DNA from: Glycomyces sp. YM15
GTDB lineage: Bacteria; Actinomycetota; Actinomycetes; Mycobacteriales; Micromonosporaceae
Direction of reading: 5' to 3'
DNA length: 64,000 nucleotides
Assembly (NCBI RefSeq): GCF_016918015.1
Contig: NZ_JAERMK010000002.1
Location: 124,001-188,000 of the forward strand
Shown: positions 46,639 through 54,313 of the stretch, piece by piece
Numbering within the stretch: position 1 is the stretch's first letter
Layout of the letters: the number at the start of each line of letters is the position of its first letter
Program-made: the position numbers and the translations under genes
Notes under the pieces: generated by a model
Told to the model about the DNA's origin: nothing
Database searches by the model: none
What the model saw: only the letters and a program-made list of their open reading frames with translations

Positions 46639-47049
46639 CTAGATCCGCAGCACCGCGATCCGGTTGAGCAGCAGCGAAGTAGGCCTGAGCCTGATCGGTG
46701 GACGCCACTGGCGGGTTCGCGCGGGTTCGGCCGCGATCGCCTCGGCGATCACCGCGAGCGTCCGGTCCAGCAGCGGGCGCAGGAACGCCACGGCGATCCG
46801 GATCAGCATCCCGCCGCACAGGACCATGATTCCCAGCAGCGACAGCAGCCCGCCCGGTGTCTCGTCGCCGTCCGGTTCGGCTTCCTCTCGGCCGTGATGG
46901 GACATGCCCGCGTGGTGCGCCATCGCCGAGACTGAGGCCGGTTCGGTCTCGGTGGCGGCGGTATGTCCGCGCTGACCCCATGAGTGCATCGCGACCAGGC
47001 CCACCATGAGCGCCGCGACCAGCGCGATGCGCGCGATCCTGCGGGCCAT
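46639..47049 (-). CDS. DUF6153-like membrane protein, second copy
   Basis: 136 aa, ATG 47049. The first span IALVAALMVGLVAMHSWGQR ends in MH as in the other copy. A His-rich exterior (MAHHAGMSHHGREE) follows, then a second span (LLSLLGIMVLCGGMLIRIAV), a basic linker, and the terminal LLLNRIAVLRI matching the family end. It is a paralogue of the 41370-41762 product. It precedes the multicopper oxidase gene by 68 bp and lies 70 bp downstream of CsoR box 3. Confidence 0.7.
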   Translation of the reverse strand: MARRIARIALVAALMVGLVAMHSWGQRGHTAATETEPASVSAMAHHAGMSHHGREEAEPDGDETPGGLLSLLGIMVLCGGMLIRIAVAFLRPLLDRTLAVIAEAIAAEPARTRQWRPPIRLRPTSLLLNRIAVLRI

Positions 47050-47118
47050 GGGACCACCTTGACGTTCAAGCGGGGCAGGCGGTGCGATGGACCGCTGCGT
47101 CTGCCGTGTCCACCGATC

Positions 47119-47135
47119 ATACCCCTCAGGGGTAT
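47119..47135. promoter_or_regulatory. CsoR-type copper operator 3 (DUF6153-multicopper oxidase)
   Basis: ATACCCC-TCA-GGGGTAT, perfect 7-bp arms, in the divergent spacer shared with the blaI-like gene. Confidence 0.75.
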
Positions 47136-47173
47136 GTGCGCGCTATTGCGTCCGGGAACCGCGACGCCGACTA

Positions 47174-47192
47174 CTACTATCACAAATAGTAG
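47174..47192. promoter_or_regulatory. BlaI-type operator A (blaI-M56 operon)
   Basis: CTACTAT-CACAA-ATAGTAG, perfect 7-bp arms, 50 bp upstream of the blaI-like ATG. The same dyad precedes the downstream operon at 48566-48584. Confidence 0.7.
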
Positions 47193-47241
47193 ATCGGCGG
47201 CGCCGACGGGCGATAGGGTTCATCCCGAAAGGGAGGTCCCC

Positions 47242-47601
47242 ATGCCCAGACTCGGCGAGCTGGAAGCCTCGATCATGGCGGTCCTGTGGTCCGCGCCCGA
47301 TCCGGCCACGGTCCGCGACGTGCTCGGCGCACTCGACAGGGACCCCGAACCGGCCTACACCACCGTCATGACGGTCCTGGACAACCTCCACCGCAAGGGC
47401 ATCGTCACGCGCGAGCGCGTCGGCCGGGCCTGGGCCTACCGGCCCGCGCAGTCCCGCGAGGAGTTCGACGCCGACGCGATGGCCGCCGTCCTCGAATCCT
47501 CCTCCGACCGCAACGCCACACTGCTGCGCTTCATCGGCAAGATCGAACCCGAAGAACTCGCGCGCCTCCGCCGGATCCTCGACACCGAGGACCACCGATG
47601 A
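47242..47601 (+). CDS. BlaI/MecI/CopY-family repressor
   Basis: 119 aa, ATG 47242 with GGGAGG upstream. Winged-helix N-terminus: LGELEASIMAVLWSAPDPAT, then VRDVLGALDRDPEPAYTTVM, TVLDNLHRKGIVTRERVGRA and WAYRPAQSREEF. A C-terminal dimerisation helix follows. In this family the partner membrane M56 protease triggers cleavage of the repressor when the envelope is challenged (for example by beta-lactams). The stop overlaps the next gene's ATG (ATGA). A perfect dyad upstream argues for autoregulation. Confidence 0.92.
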   Translation: MPRLGELEASIMAVLWSAPDPATVRDVLGALDRDPEPAYTTVMTVLDNLHRKGIVTRERVGRAWAYRPAQSREEFDADAMAAVLESSSDRNATLLRFIGKIEPEELARLRRILDTEDHR

Positions 47602-48524
47602 CCGCGGCGCTCATACTCCTCGCCTACGCGGCACTGCTCGCCGTCCTCGCCCCGCGCCTCATGGACCGGGCCGCGTGGCCCGTCGCCGCACCGCGCTTGG
47701 CCATCACCACCTGGTTCGCCCTCGCCGCCTCCTTCGTCCTCGCGCTCGTGCTCGCGGGAGCGGCGATCATGCGCCCCACGGAAATGCTCGCCGCCGGAGC
47801 CGTCGAGGACTGCGTCACGATCCTGCGCGAACTGCACGGCCCGATCGCCGGCCCGGTCCTCGTCGTCCTCGCCGCAGCACTGACCTGGGCAGTACCACTA
47901 TGGACGCTGGCGGTCGGGGCGATGGTGGCGCGGACGACCGCAGCCGACCGATCCCACCTGCGACGCGCGCTCGCGAGCGCACCCCTCGACCGAGCGCTCA
48001 ACGCGGTCGTGGTCGAATCCGCGCGGCCCGCCGCCTACTGCATCCCCGGCAGGGGCGGCCTGGTCGCCGTCACCTCCGGCGCCCTCGCGCTCCTCGACCG
48101 GCCCGAACTCGACGCCGTCCTCGCGCACGAACGCGCCCACCTCGCCGGCCGCCACCATCTGCTCGTCGCGCTGGCCCAGACCGGAAAGCGCGCCTTCGGA
48201 CCGCTGCCGCTGTTCGCGCGCCTCCCCGAGCGCATCGGGCATCTCGTCGAACTCGCCGCCGACGACGCGGCCGTGCGCAGCGCCTCCCGCGCCACCCTCG
48301 CCCGCAGCCTCCTGAGCGTCGCCACCGCCCTGGCCCCGGCCGAGGCGCTGGCCGCGAGCGGCGGCGACACCGTCGCCCGCGTCGAACGCCTCCTTGACAC
48401 GCCCGCCGCTCCCGGACCGGCGGGAGTGGGCACGATCCTCGGCGGCAACGCCGCCGCGGTGGCCGCGCCGGTGCTGGTCCTCGCCGTCCCGATCCTCACC
48501 GCCGTCGGCTTCGCCTGCTGCTGA
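47598..48524 (+). CDS. M56-family membrane metallopeptidase (BlaR1-like)
   Basis: 308 aa, overlapping the repressor gene by 4 bp. It has four or so membrane spans (LILLAYAALLAVLAPRL; AITTWFALAASFVLALVLAG; VLVVLAAALTWAVPLWTLAV; C-terminal AAVAAPVLVLAVPILTAVGF). The zinc protease motif is HERAH (AVLAHERAHLAGRHH) with the third ligand region ELAADDAAV. No penicillin-sensing extracellular domain is present, so the signal is unknown. Predicted to cleave or inactivate the adjacent repressor. Confidence 0.9.
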   Translation: MTAALILLAYAALLAVLAPRLMDRAAWPVAAPRLAITTWFALAASFVLALVLAGAAIMRPTEMLAAGAVEDCVTILRELHGPIAGPVLVVLAAALTWAVPLWTLAVGAMVARTTAADRSHLRRALASAPLDRALNAVVVESARPAAYCIPGRGGLVAVTSGALALLDRPELDAVLAHERAHLAGRHHLLVALAQTGKRAFGPLPLFARLPERIGHLVELAADDAAVRSASRATLARSLLSVATALAPAEALAASGGDTVARVERLLDTPAAPGPAGVGTILGGNAAAVAAPVLVLAVPILTAVGFACC

Positions 48525-48565
48525 TCGACCCTTCGCTCTGCGCGGGTGGCGGCACTCGCGTTTAA

Positions 48566-48584
48566 CTACTATTCTGCCTAGTAG
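48566..48584. promoter_or_regulatory. BlaI-type operator B (thioredoxin-fold/NlpC-P60 operon)
   Basis: CTACTAT-TCTGC-CTAGTAG: same 7-5-7 geometry as operator A, one arm mismatch. It lies 29-66 bp upstream of the first reading frames of the operon. Confidence 0.65.
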
Positions 48585-48612
48585 CGAATCGCCGGATGGG
48601 GGAGAGCTGCGA

Positions 48613-48653
48613 TGGTCGAGCCGCCGCGGGCACCGTGCGGGACCGGTCGATGA
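48613..48653 (+). CDS. Possible 13-codon leader peptide
   Basis: ATG 48613 follows a strong purine-rich GGGGGAGAG (48598-48606). The frame MVEPPRAPCGTGR ends in TGA at 48651-48653, overlapping the ATG at 48650 of the next gene (ATGA). It could couple translation of the glutaredoxin-like gene, or simply reflect a different true start there. Confidence 0.3.
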
Positions 48654-48976
48654 CCGAGATGATTCTGGTCACCGAGCCCCGCTGCGGCCGCTGCGACCGC
48701 GCCAAAGAGGTGCTCCACCACCTGTCGGCCGAGTTCGAGCTCACCGTCACCGAGATCGACTTCTCCAGCGACGAGGGCCGAAGGCTCGCGATCGAACACG
48801 CCATCCCGGTCGCCCCCGGGCTGCTCCTCGACGGCGTCCTGTTCAGCTGCGGCGAAGTCCGCGAAGACCGCCTCCGCATGACCCTGGCGTCGATCCGGCC
48901 CATCGGCGACGGCCTCCCCGCGCTGCCGCCGCCCGCGCCCCACTCCGACCTCCCCGAAGGAGCGCCCCGCTCATGA
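48650..48976 (+). CDS. Glutaredoxin/thioredoxin-fold small protein
   Basis: 108 aa from ATG 48650 (MTEMILVTEPRCGRCDRAKE); an ATG at 48596 would add 18 residues. The CGRC (CxxC) motif follows beta-1 as in glutaredoxins, and VAPGLLLDGVLFSCGEVRED supplies the cis-Pro-like loop and following helix. The C-terminus is Pro-rich. Probably a cytosolic thiol redox protein. It overlaps the NlpC/P60 gene by 4 bp and is co-regulated with it from operator B (inference). Confidence 0.7.
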   Translation: MTEMILVTEPRCGRCDRAKEVLHHLSAEFELTVTEIDFSSDEGRRLAIEHAIPVAPGLLLDGVLFSCGEVREDRLRMTLASIRPIGDGLPALPPPAPHSDLPEGAPRS

Positions 48977-49932
48977 AGCCGTCCTCTCTTCGTCGCAAAT
49001 TGACCGCCGTCGCCGTGATCGGCGGCCTCCTCGTCTCCGCGGTGGGCTCGGCCCCCGCCTGGGGCCAGCGCGACACCTCGGAGATCAACGACGAGATCGA
49101 GGAGACCGACCGGGATCTGACCGCGGCCGTCGAGGCGTACAACCAACTGGCGCAGGAAGCGCAGGACAACCGTGACATGATCGCGCAGACCCAGGAGTCC
49201 CTGGACGCGGCCGAGGCGAACCTGGACTCCCTGCGTGGCCGGCTCGCCGACTACCTCACCGCATCCTATGTAGACCAAGGGATCGGCGACGCCGCACTGC
49301 TGCTCGAATCGGGCTCCCCTGCGGCGTTCGTCGATCGCCTCGACCGGCTGAACTCCGCGAACCTCTACAACTTCGCGCTCATGGACGAGCTGCGGACGGC
49401 GTCCGAGGAGTACGCGGTCCAGCTCGACCTCCTGAACGACCTCCAAGGCGACCTCGACGACCAGGAGGCCGACCTGGCGCGGCAGCAGGACGAGCTCAAC
49501 GCCCGGATGTCCGACCTCGAGGAGGAGTGGCAGGCCGCCGCCGGCGACGCCGTCACCGACTACGACCTGCCCTACATGACCGATGACGAGTACGCGGTGG
49601 TCTCGTTCGCGCTCGACCAGGTCGACAAGCCGTACGTGTGGGGGACGGCCGGACCGGACACCTACGACTGCTCGGGCCTCGTCCTGCGCGCCTACGCGCA
49701 GATCGGGATCGAGCTGCCGCACAACGCCGCCGCCCAGTACAACTCGACGGCGAACATCAGCCGCGACGAACTGCAGCCCGGCGACCTGGTGTTCTACAAC
49801 GACCTTTCCCACATGGGCATGTACATCGGCAACGGGCTGATCGTGCACGCCCCGAACTCCCGCACGGTCGTCAAGGTGGTCGAACTCGACCACGGCAACG
49901 TCTACTACGGCGCGACCACCGTCCTCCACTAG
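48973..49932 (+). CDS. Secreted NlpC/P60 peptidoglycan endopeptidase (RipA/RipC-like)
   Basis: 319 aa. Sec signal peptide (RRKLTAVAVIGGLLVSAVGSAPAWG, cleavage about residue 32). A long coiled coil (about 35-185: INDEIEETDRDLTAAVEAYN ... LDDQEADLARQQDELNARMS) follows, then the NlpC/P60 domain (about 205-319) with catalytic Cys in YDCSGLVLRAYAQ, His in LSHMGMYIG and third residue in IVHAPNS. The coiled coil autoinhibits relatives until released at division. It cuts the D-Glu-diaminopimelate bond of peptidoglycan stems. Last gene of the operator B operon, linking BlaI-type sensing to wall remodelling. Confidence 0.92.
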   Translation: MKPSSLRRKLTAVAVIGGLLVSAVGSAPAWGQRDTSEINDEIEETDRDLTAAVEAYNQLAQEAQDNRDMIAQTQESLDAAEANLDSLRGRLADYLTASYVDQGIGDAALLLESGSPAAFVDRLDRLNSANLYNFALMDELRTASEEYAVQLDLLNDLQGDLDDQEADLARQQDELNARMSDLEEEWQAAAGDAVTDYDLPYMTDDEYAVVSFALDQVDKPYVWGTAGPDTYDCSGLVLRAYAQIGIELPHNAAAQYNSTANISRDELQPGDLVFYNDLSHMGMYIGNGLIVHAPNSRTVVKVVELDHGNVYYGATTVLH

Positions 49933-50058
49933 AGCACCGCCCCGCATTCCTTGTATCCGCCGCGGGACGTGGTGCGTGTTACAGTCGCGGATGCCGCCGC
50001 CGCGATCGGCGACGGCGGCCGGATTTCCGTCGGCGATGCGAGGTGTCCACTGGGCCGC

Positions 50059-50409
50059 ATGCGATTCGCGCTCTGGCTGGTGGGAATCGCCGCGATACTC
50101 ACGCTCGGTCACCTGCTCGGGCCGCAAAGCGACCTCCAGGCGATCGCCCCGCACGAGTCCGCGAACGACTCCTCGCACGACACCGAGTCGGAGCAGGACC
50201 ATCCCGAGTCCCCTTCGCACGACCACGGCGCGCACGCCTGCGGTCTCGCGATGCTCCCCGACACCGAGCCCGCCGCCCCCGTCGACGCGACGGCCGACCC
50301 GCTCGCGGCGGACTGCGCGTCTCCGGCTGCGCCGGTTGCGGACACCGTCGACGCCCGGGACCGCTCACCCACCGATCCCGTATCCGAACTCCAGGTCAAC
50401 AGGGTCTAG
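50059..50409 (+). CDS. Small His-rich membrane-anchored protein
   Basis: 116 aa if started at ATG 50059 (MRFALWLVGIAAILTLGHLL); the frame is open back to 49951. One N-terminal span or signal anchor is followed by an acidic, His-containing exterior (ESEQDHPESPSHDHGAHACG) with three Cys. The composition resembles the copper-associated DUF6153 proteins of this region but the second span and LSVFRI-type end are missing. Function unknown; a metal-binding role is inference. Confidence 0.5.
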   Translation: MRFALWLVGIAAILTLGHLLGPQSDLQAIAPHESANDSSHDTESEQDHPESPSHDHGAHACGLAMLPDTEPAAPVDATADPLAADCASPAAPVADTVDARDRSPTDPVSELQVNRV

Positions 50410-50498
50410 AAGCGGCCGCCCTCCCCGGGCCGACCGCATCTCCTCCGACCCTCCGGCCGCGCTGCGCGCCGCCGACTGACCTGAAGCGAGGACCACCC

Positions 50499-51647
50499 GT
50501 GAACCGACCCCAAGACAGCGGCGCCCGCGTGCCGTCCGACTGGCAGGTGCCGCGCGCACGCTCCTACGCGCGCGAGCAGTCCGCCGACGACGCCGTTGCG
50601 CGCCCGACGCGACGCCGCGGCGCCGAAACCGACGAGCGGCGGCCGAGATACGACCGGCCCGCATCGCCCACCGCCGTGCCGACCGCCGGGTACTACGCCG
50701 CCGCGACGCCGCAGCGGCCCGCTCCGCGTACGGGCCGTGTGGCGAATCCGGCCGTCGACGACCGACCGCCGGGGAACCCCGACCTGTGGGCCGACCCCTA
50801 TCCGGAGCGCCGGCGCGCGGGCGCGCCCGCGCCGGATCGCGGATGGTCCGGGGGAGCGGAGGACGACGACTGGGACACCCAGGTCTTCTCGCTCCTGGCC
50901 GATCGCCGTCCCGCGAACGCCGATGACCGCGGCGACCGGAGCCCTCGCTCCGCCCGCGATGCCGTTCCCGGCGAAGCCGGGGAACCCGCGCCGCGCGCCT
51001 CCACCCGAACCGAAGCCGGGCTCGCCCGCCACACGGCCGCGGTCGCCAGCCTCGCCGCCGCCGTCGTCCATGCCTTCGCCACCCCGGCCCACTGGGGCGA
51101 ATGGCCCCTGGCCGGCGCCTTCTTCGCCGCTGCCGCGGGCTTCCAGCTGATCTGGGGGCTGCTGGCGTTCCCGTTCGGGCACGCCTTCCTCCGCGCGGCG
51201 GGGCTCGTGGCCAACGTCGGTCTCCTGGGGCTGTGGGCGGTCAGCCGCGTGTGGGGCGTGCCGTTCGGCCCCCACGCGGGTGTCCCCGAATCGTTCGGCG
51301 CCGCCGACTTGATCGTCGCCGCGATGGAAGTCGCCATCGTCGTCGGACTCCTGTGGTCCCTCCTGCCGCGCGAGCGCCACGGCATCGTGTCCGCGGGCGG
51401 CTACCGGGCGGCCGTCGTGCTCGCGTTCATCGCCTTCGGAGCGATGGCCGTTCCGGGATCCGCTGCGGCGCTGGAGCACAGCCACGCGCACGACGCCGAG
51501 ACGACCGATCATGACGACGGCCACGACCATGAGCACGGCACCGACATGGAGTCCCCCGCGGACGCCGGGACGAGCGCCGAACCCGAAGCGGAGGCATCCG
51601 AACCGGCGGAGGACCACACGCACGCCCCGGGCGAGGAGCACGACTGA
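50499..51647 (+). CDS. Multi-span membrane protein with His-rich tail
   Basis: 382 aa from GTG 50499 with GCGAGGA upstream. The long polar N-terminus (1-170) is rich in Arg, Pro and Asp. About four to five spans follow (TAAVASLAAAVVHAFATPAH; PLAGAFFAAAAGFQLIWGLL; AAGLVANVGLLGLWAVSRVW; ADLIVAAMEVAIVVGLLWSL; AAVVLAFIAFGAMAVPGSAA). The C-terminal tail is a metal-binding-looking HSHAHDAETTDHDDGHDHEH. I do not recognise the family. Location next to the copper cluster suggests a metal-linked function (inference). Confidence 0.65.
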   Translation: MNRPQDSGARVPSDWQVPRARSYAREQSADDAVARPTRRRGAETDERRPRYDRPASPTAVPTAGYYAAATPQRPAPRTGRVANPAVDDRPPGNPDLWADPYPERRRAGAPAPDRGWSGGAEDDDWDTQVFSLLADRRPANADDRGDRSPRSARDAVPGEAGEPAPRASTRTEAGLARHTAAVASLAAAVVHAFATPAHWGEWPLAGAFFAAAAGFQLIWGLLAFPFGHAFLRAAGLVANVGLLGLWAVSRVWGVPFGPHAGVPESFGAADLIVAAMEVAIVVGLLWSLLPRERHGIVSAGGYRAAVVLAFIAFGAMAVPGSAAALEHSHAHDAETTDHDDGHDHEHGTDMESPADAGTSAEPEAEASEPAEDHTHAPGEEHD

Positions 51648-51970
51648 GACGGCGCCGCCGAAGCCCGCGCTTCGGCGGCTCGTCGACGCCTTCAAGGAGA
51701 CTGATAGTTTCCGAAAGTTTCAGGATTCGCTGTCTCGAGCATCGGCGATCGATGATGGTGTGTTTCGAAGGATTCCGAACAGGTATGGGCTTTCAGCACT
51801 ACTGATGCTTGTTCAGTAGCGATCTTTGCGCCGAAAATCTTCCGATAGTTTTCCGGAAGTCATTGACATGCCTGCACCTGCGGTCCACGATGGTCTCTAT
51901 CGAAAGATAGATGGCTTTCGATTCGGTTTGCGCGAGTCGCAGCCGGACGGCACCCTTCCAAGGAGTCAGG
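51648..51970. promoter_or_regulatory. Xylanase promoter/operator region
   Basis: No gene in 323 bp. It contains a near-palindrome around 51701-51723 (CTGATAGTTTC-C-GAAAGTTTCAG, 9/11 pairs), a similar CGATAGTTTTCC at 51843-51854, a -35-like TTGACA (51863-51868), and a perfect dyad ATCGAAAG-N8-CTTTCGAT (51899-51922) at the expected start point. GAAA/TTTC dyads are the usual sites of xylan-responsive repressors in actinomycetes. Confidence 0.55.
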
Positions 51971-52957
51971 ATGTCCACCTTCAACCCACCGCCCAGCCTC
52001 TTCAGCCGCCGGAACCTGCTGCTCGGCGGCACGGGCGCGCTCGCGCTCGGGGCCACCGGGATGTTCCTCCCCAGCGCGGCGCAAGCGCAGCAGGTCATCA
52101 CCACCAACCAGGAGGGCACCCACGACGGGTACTACTACTCGTTCTGGACCGACACCCAGGGCGCGGCCTCGATGACCCTCGGCGCGGGAGGGAACTACAG
52201 CTCCCAATGGAACGGCGCCAACAACTGGGTCGGCGGCAAGGGCTGGAGGAACGGCGGACGCCGCGTCGTGGACTACAGCGGCTGGGTCAACCACGGCAGC
52301 AACGGCTACCTGGCACTCTACGGCTGGACATCGAACCCGCTGGTGGAGTACTACATCGTAGAGTCCCACGGCCCGTACAACCCCAGCAGCGGCGCCACCA
52401 ACCGCGGCACGGCCAACATCAACGGCGGCACCTACACCCTCCTCCACTCCACCCGCTACAACGCCCCGTCAGTGGAGGGCACCAAGACCTTCAGCCAGTA
52501 CTGGAGCGTCCGCCAGGGCGCCCGCAGCTCCGGCTCGATCGACACCGGCGCCCACTTCGACGCATGGGCCCGGGCCGGCATGAACCTGGGCAGCTTCAGC
52601 TACTACATGATCATGGCGACCGAGGGCTACCAGTCCACCGGCAGCTCCAACATCACCGTCGGCAGCACCGGGGGCGGCGGAGGCGGCGGAGGCGGCGGCG
52701 CCTGCACCGCGACGCTTTCGGCCGGCCAGTCCTGGGGCGACCGCTACAACCTCAACGTCACGGTCTCGGGCAAGAGCGACTGGCGGACCACGCTGAACAT
52801 CCCCTCGCCCGCGAAGGTCATCGCCACCTGGAACTGCAACGCCTCGTACCCGACGGCGCAGCAGCTCGTGGCCACCCCCAACGGCAGCGGCAACACGTTC
52901 GGCCTCACCATCCAGGCCAACGGCAACTGGAACTGGCCGACGGTCGGCTGCGCATAA
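51971..52957 (+). CDS. GH11 endo-1,4-beta-xylanase with CBM2 module, Tat-exported
   Basis: 328 aa from ATG 51971 with AGGAG at 51961-51965. Twin-arginine signal [20 protein letters not shown], mature from about residue 40. GH11 jelly roll (about 41-230): both catalytic Glu are visible, the nucleophile in [20 protein letters not shown] and the acid/base in [15 protein letters not shown] poly-Gly linker (10 Gly) leads to a CBM2-like cellulose/xylan-binding module (about 242-328) with bounding Cys (ACTATL ... VGCA) and surface Trp residues. Secreted xylan degradation. Own operators upstream. Confidence 0.95.
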   Translation: MSTFNPPPSLFSRRNLLLGGTGALALGATGMFLPSAAQAQQVITTNQEGTHDGYYYSFWTDTQGAASMTLGAGGNYSSQWNGANNWVGGKGWRNGGRRVVDYSGWVNHGSNGYLALYGWTSNPLVEYYIVESHGPYNPSSGATNRGTANINGGTYTLLHSTRYNAPSVEGTKTFSQYWSVRQGARSSGSIDTGAHFDAWARAGMNLGSFSYYMIMATEGYQSTGSSNITVGSTGGGGGGGGGGACTATLSAGQSWGDRYNLNVTVSGKSDWRTTLNIPSPAKVIATWNCNASYPTAQQLVATPNGSGNTFGLTIQANGNWNWPTVGCA

Positions 52958-53020
52958 GACGATCCTCCGGACACCCCGGAACGGCGCGGCGGCCGCGGGC
53001 CGCCGCGCCGCGTCGCCGCC

Positions 53021-53190
<170 letters not shown>

Positions 53191-53655
53191 CTTCGCGTGG
53201 TGGAAGAAGAACGGCGCCAACGGGATCACCGAGCAGACGAGCGCGACGAGAGTGGTGCCGAAGCCCCAGTCGAGGCGGCGGCGGATCAGGAAGGTCGCGA
53301 GGACCAGGAGCACGAACAGCGCACCGTGCAGCGCCCCGAGCGGCATGACCAGGTCGATGTCCGAGATGCGGCTCAGCACGGAGCCGAAGACCAGGAGCAG
53401 CACGAACGACCACCCCTCGGCCAAGGTGAGCATGCGGTAGCGGAAGACGGGGTTCGCGAGCACGGCAGGGTGTCCCTTCGACGGCGTTCCACGGGGTGAC
53501 ACGGGGTTTCCCGCGGCCGACACTAACACCGCGACCCTGAACCGCCCCTGTGGTCTCGGACGGCCTGAGCCAGGTCACGCCCGCGTCTCCCGTCGGCCCG
53601 GCCCCGTTCCCTCCGGCGTCTCCTGCGGGTGTCGACGACGACATAGGATCGGGCC

Positions 53656-54309
53656 ATGCGATCGATACCCCTCGTGGTCACCGCCGGTCTCGCCCTGTTC
53701 GCGGCCGCCTGCTCGAGCGGCGGCGACCTGCCCGCCGCCGACGACTTCATCCCCGACACCGCGACCGCCATGCGCGAGGTCGAGAGCGTCCGCTTCGACC
53801 TCACGGTCGACGGCGAGGTCCCCGGACTCGACGTGAAGGCCGCCGACGGCGTCGTCACCGCCGACGGCTCCGCCGAAGGCACCGGCACCCTCACCGCGTT
53901 CGGCATGGACATCGAAGCCGAATACGTCATCATCGGCGAGGACGCCTGGGTCAAGGGCCCCACCGGCGGATTCCAGCAGATCCCCGTCGGCGACGACCTG
54001 CTGCCCTACGACCCGACCCTCCTCCTCGACACCGACTCGGGCGTCGCCACGCTCCTCGAAGCCGTCGAGTCGGCCGCACCGGAGGACACCGAGACGATCG
54101 ACGGCGTCGAGACCTACCGCTACGCCGTCGAGTTCGACCCGGCCGCCTTCGCCACGCTCATCCCCGCCGAAGGCGACTGGAACGCCGCCACCGTCTGGTT
54201 CGACCAGGAGACCTCGCGCGTGGTCAAAGCCGAGTTCGCCCAAGGCGACGCCACCGTGACACTGCTCCTCTCGGACTACGACGAACCCGTGACGATTGCC
54301 GAGCCTTAA
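53656..54309 (+). CDS. lprG: LppX/LprG-family lipoprotein
   Basis: 217 aa. Lipoprotein signal peptide MRSIPLVVTAGLALFAAAC. The mature protein has the LppX_LprAFG half-barrel pattern: AMREVESVRFDLTVDGEVPG, TADGSAEGTGTLTAFGMDIE, WVKGPTGGFQQIP, and WNAATVWFDQETSRVVKAEF. In mycobacteria LprG carries triacylated lipids and lipoglycans to the cell surface together with the P55 exporter. Here a P55-like MFS gene follows 5 bp after the stop, which supports the orthology. Confidence 0.85.
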   Translation: MRSIPLVVTAGLALFAAACSSGGDLPAADDFIPDTATAMREVESVRFDLTVDGEVPGLDVKAADGVVTADGSAEGTGTLTAFGMDIEAEYVIIGEDAWVKGPTGGFQQIPVGDDLLPYDPTLLLDTDSGVATLLEAVESAAPEDTETIDGVETYRYAVEFDPAAFATLIPAEGDWNAATVWFDQETSRVVKAEFAQGDATVTLLLSDYDEPVTIAEP

Positions 54310-54313
54310 CCGG

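Noticed and set aside
47119-47192. A single composite operator serving both the copper and BlaI systems
   Set aside because: The two dyads differ in sequence and geometry (7-3-7 GC-rich, 7-5-7 AT-rich) and each recurs separately before other operons, so they are best treated as independent sites in a shared spacer.
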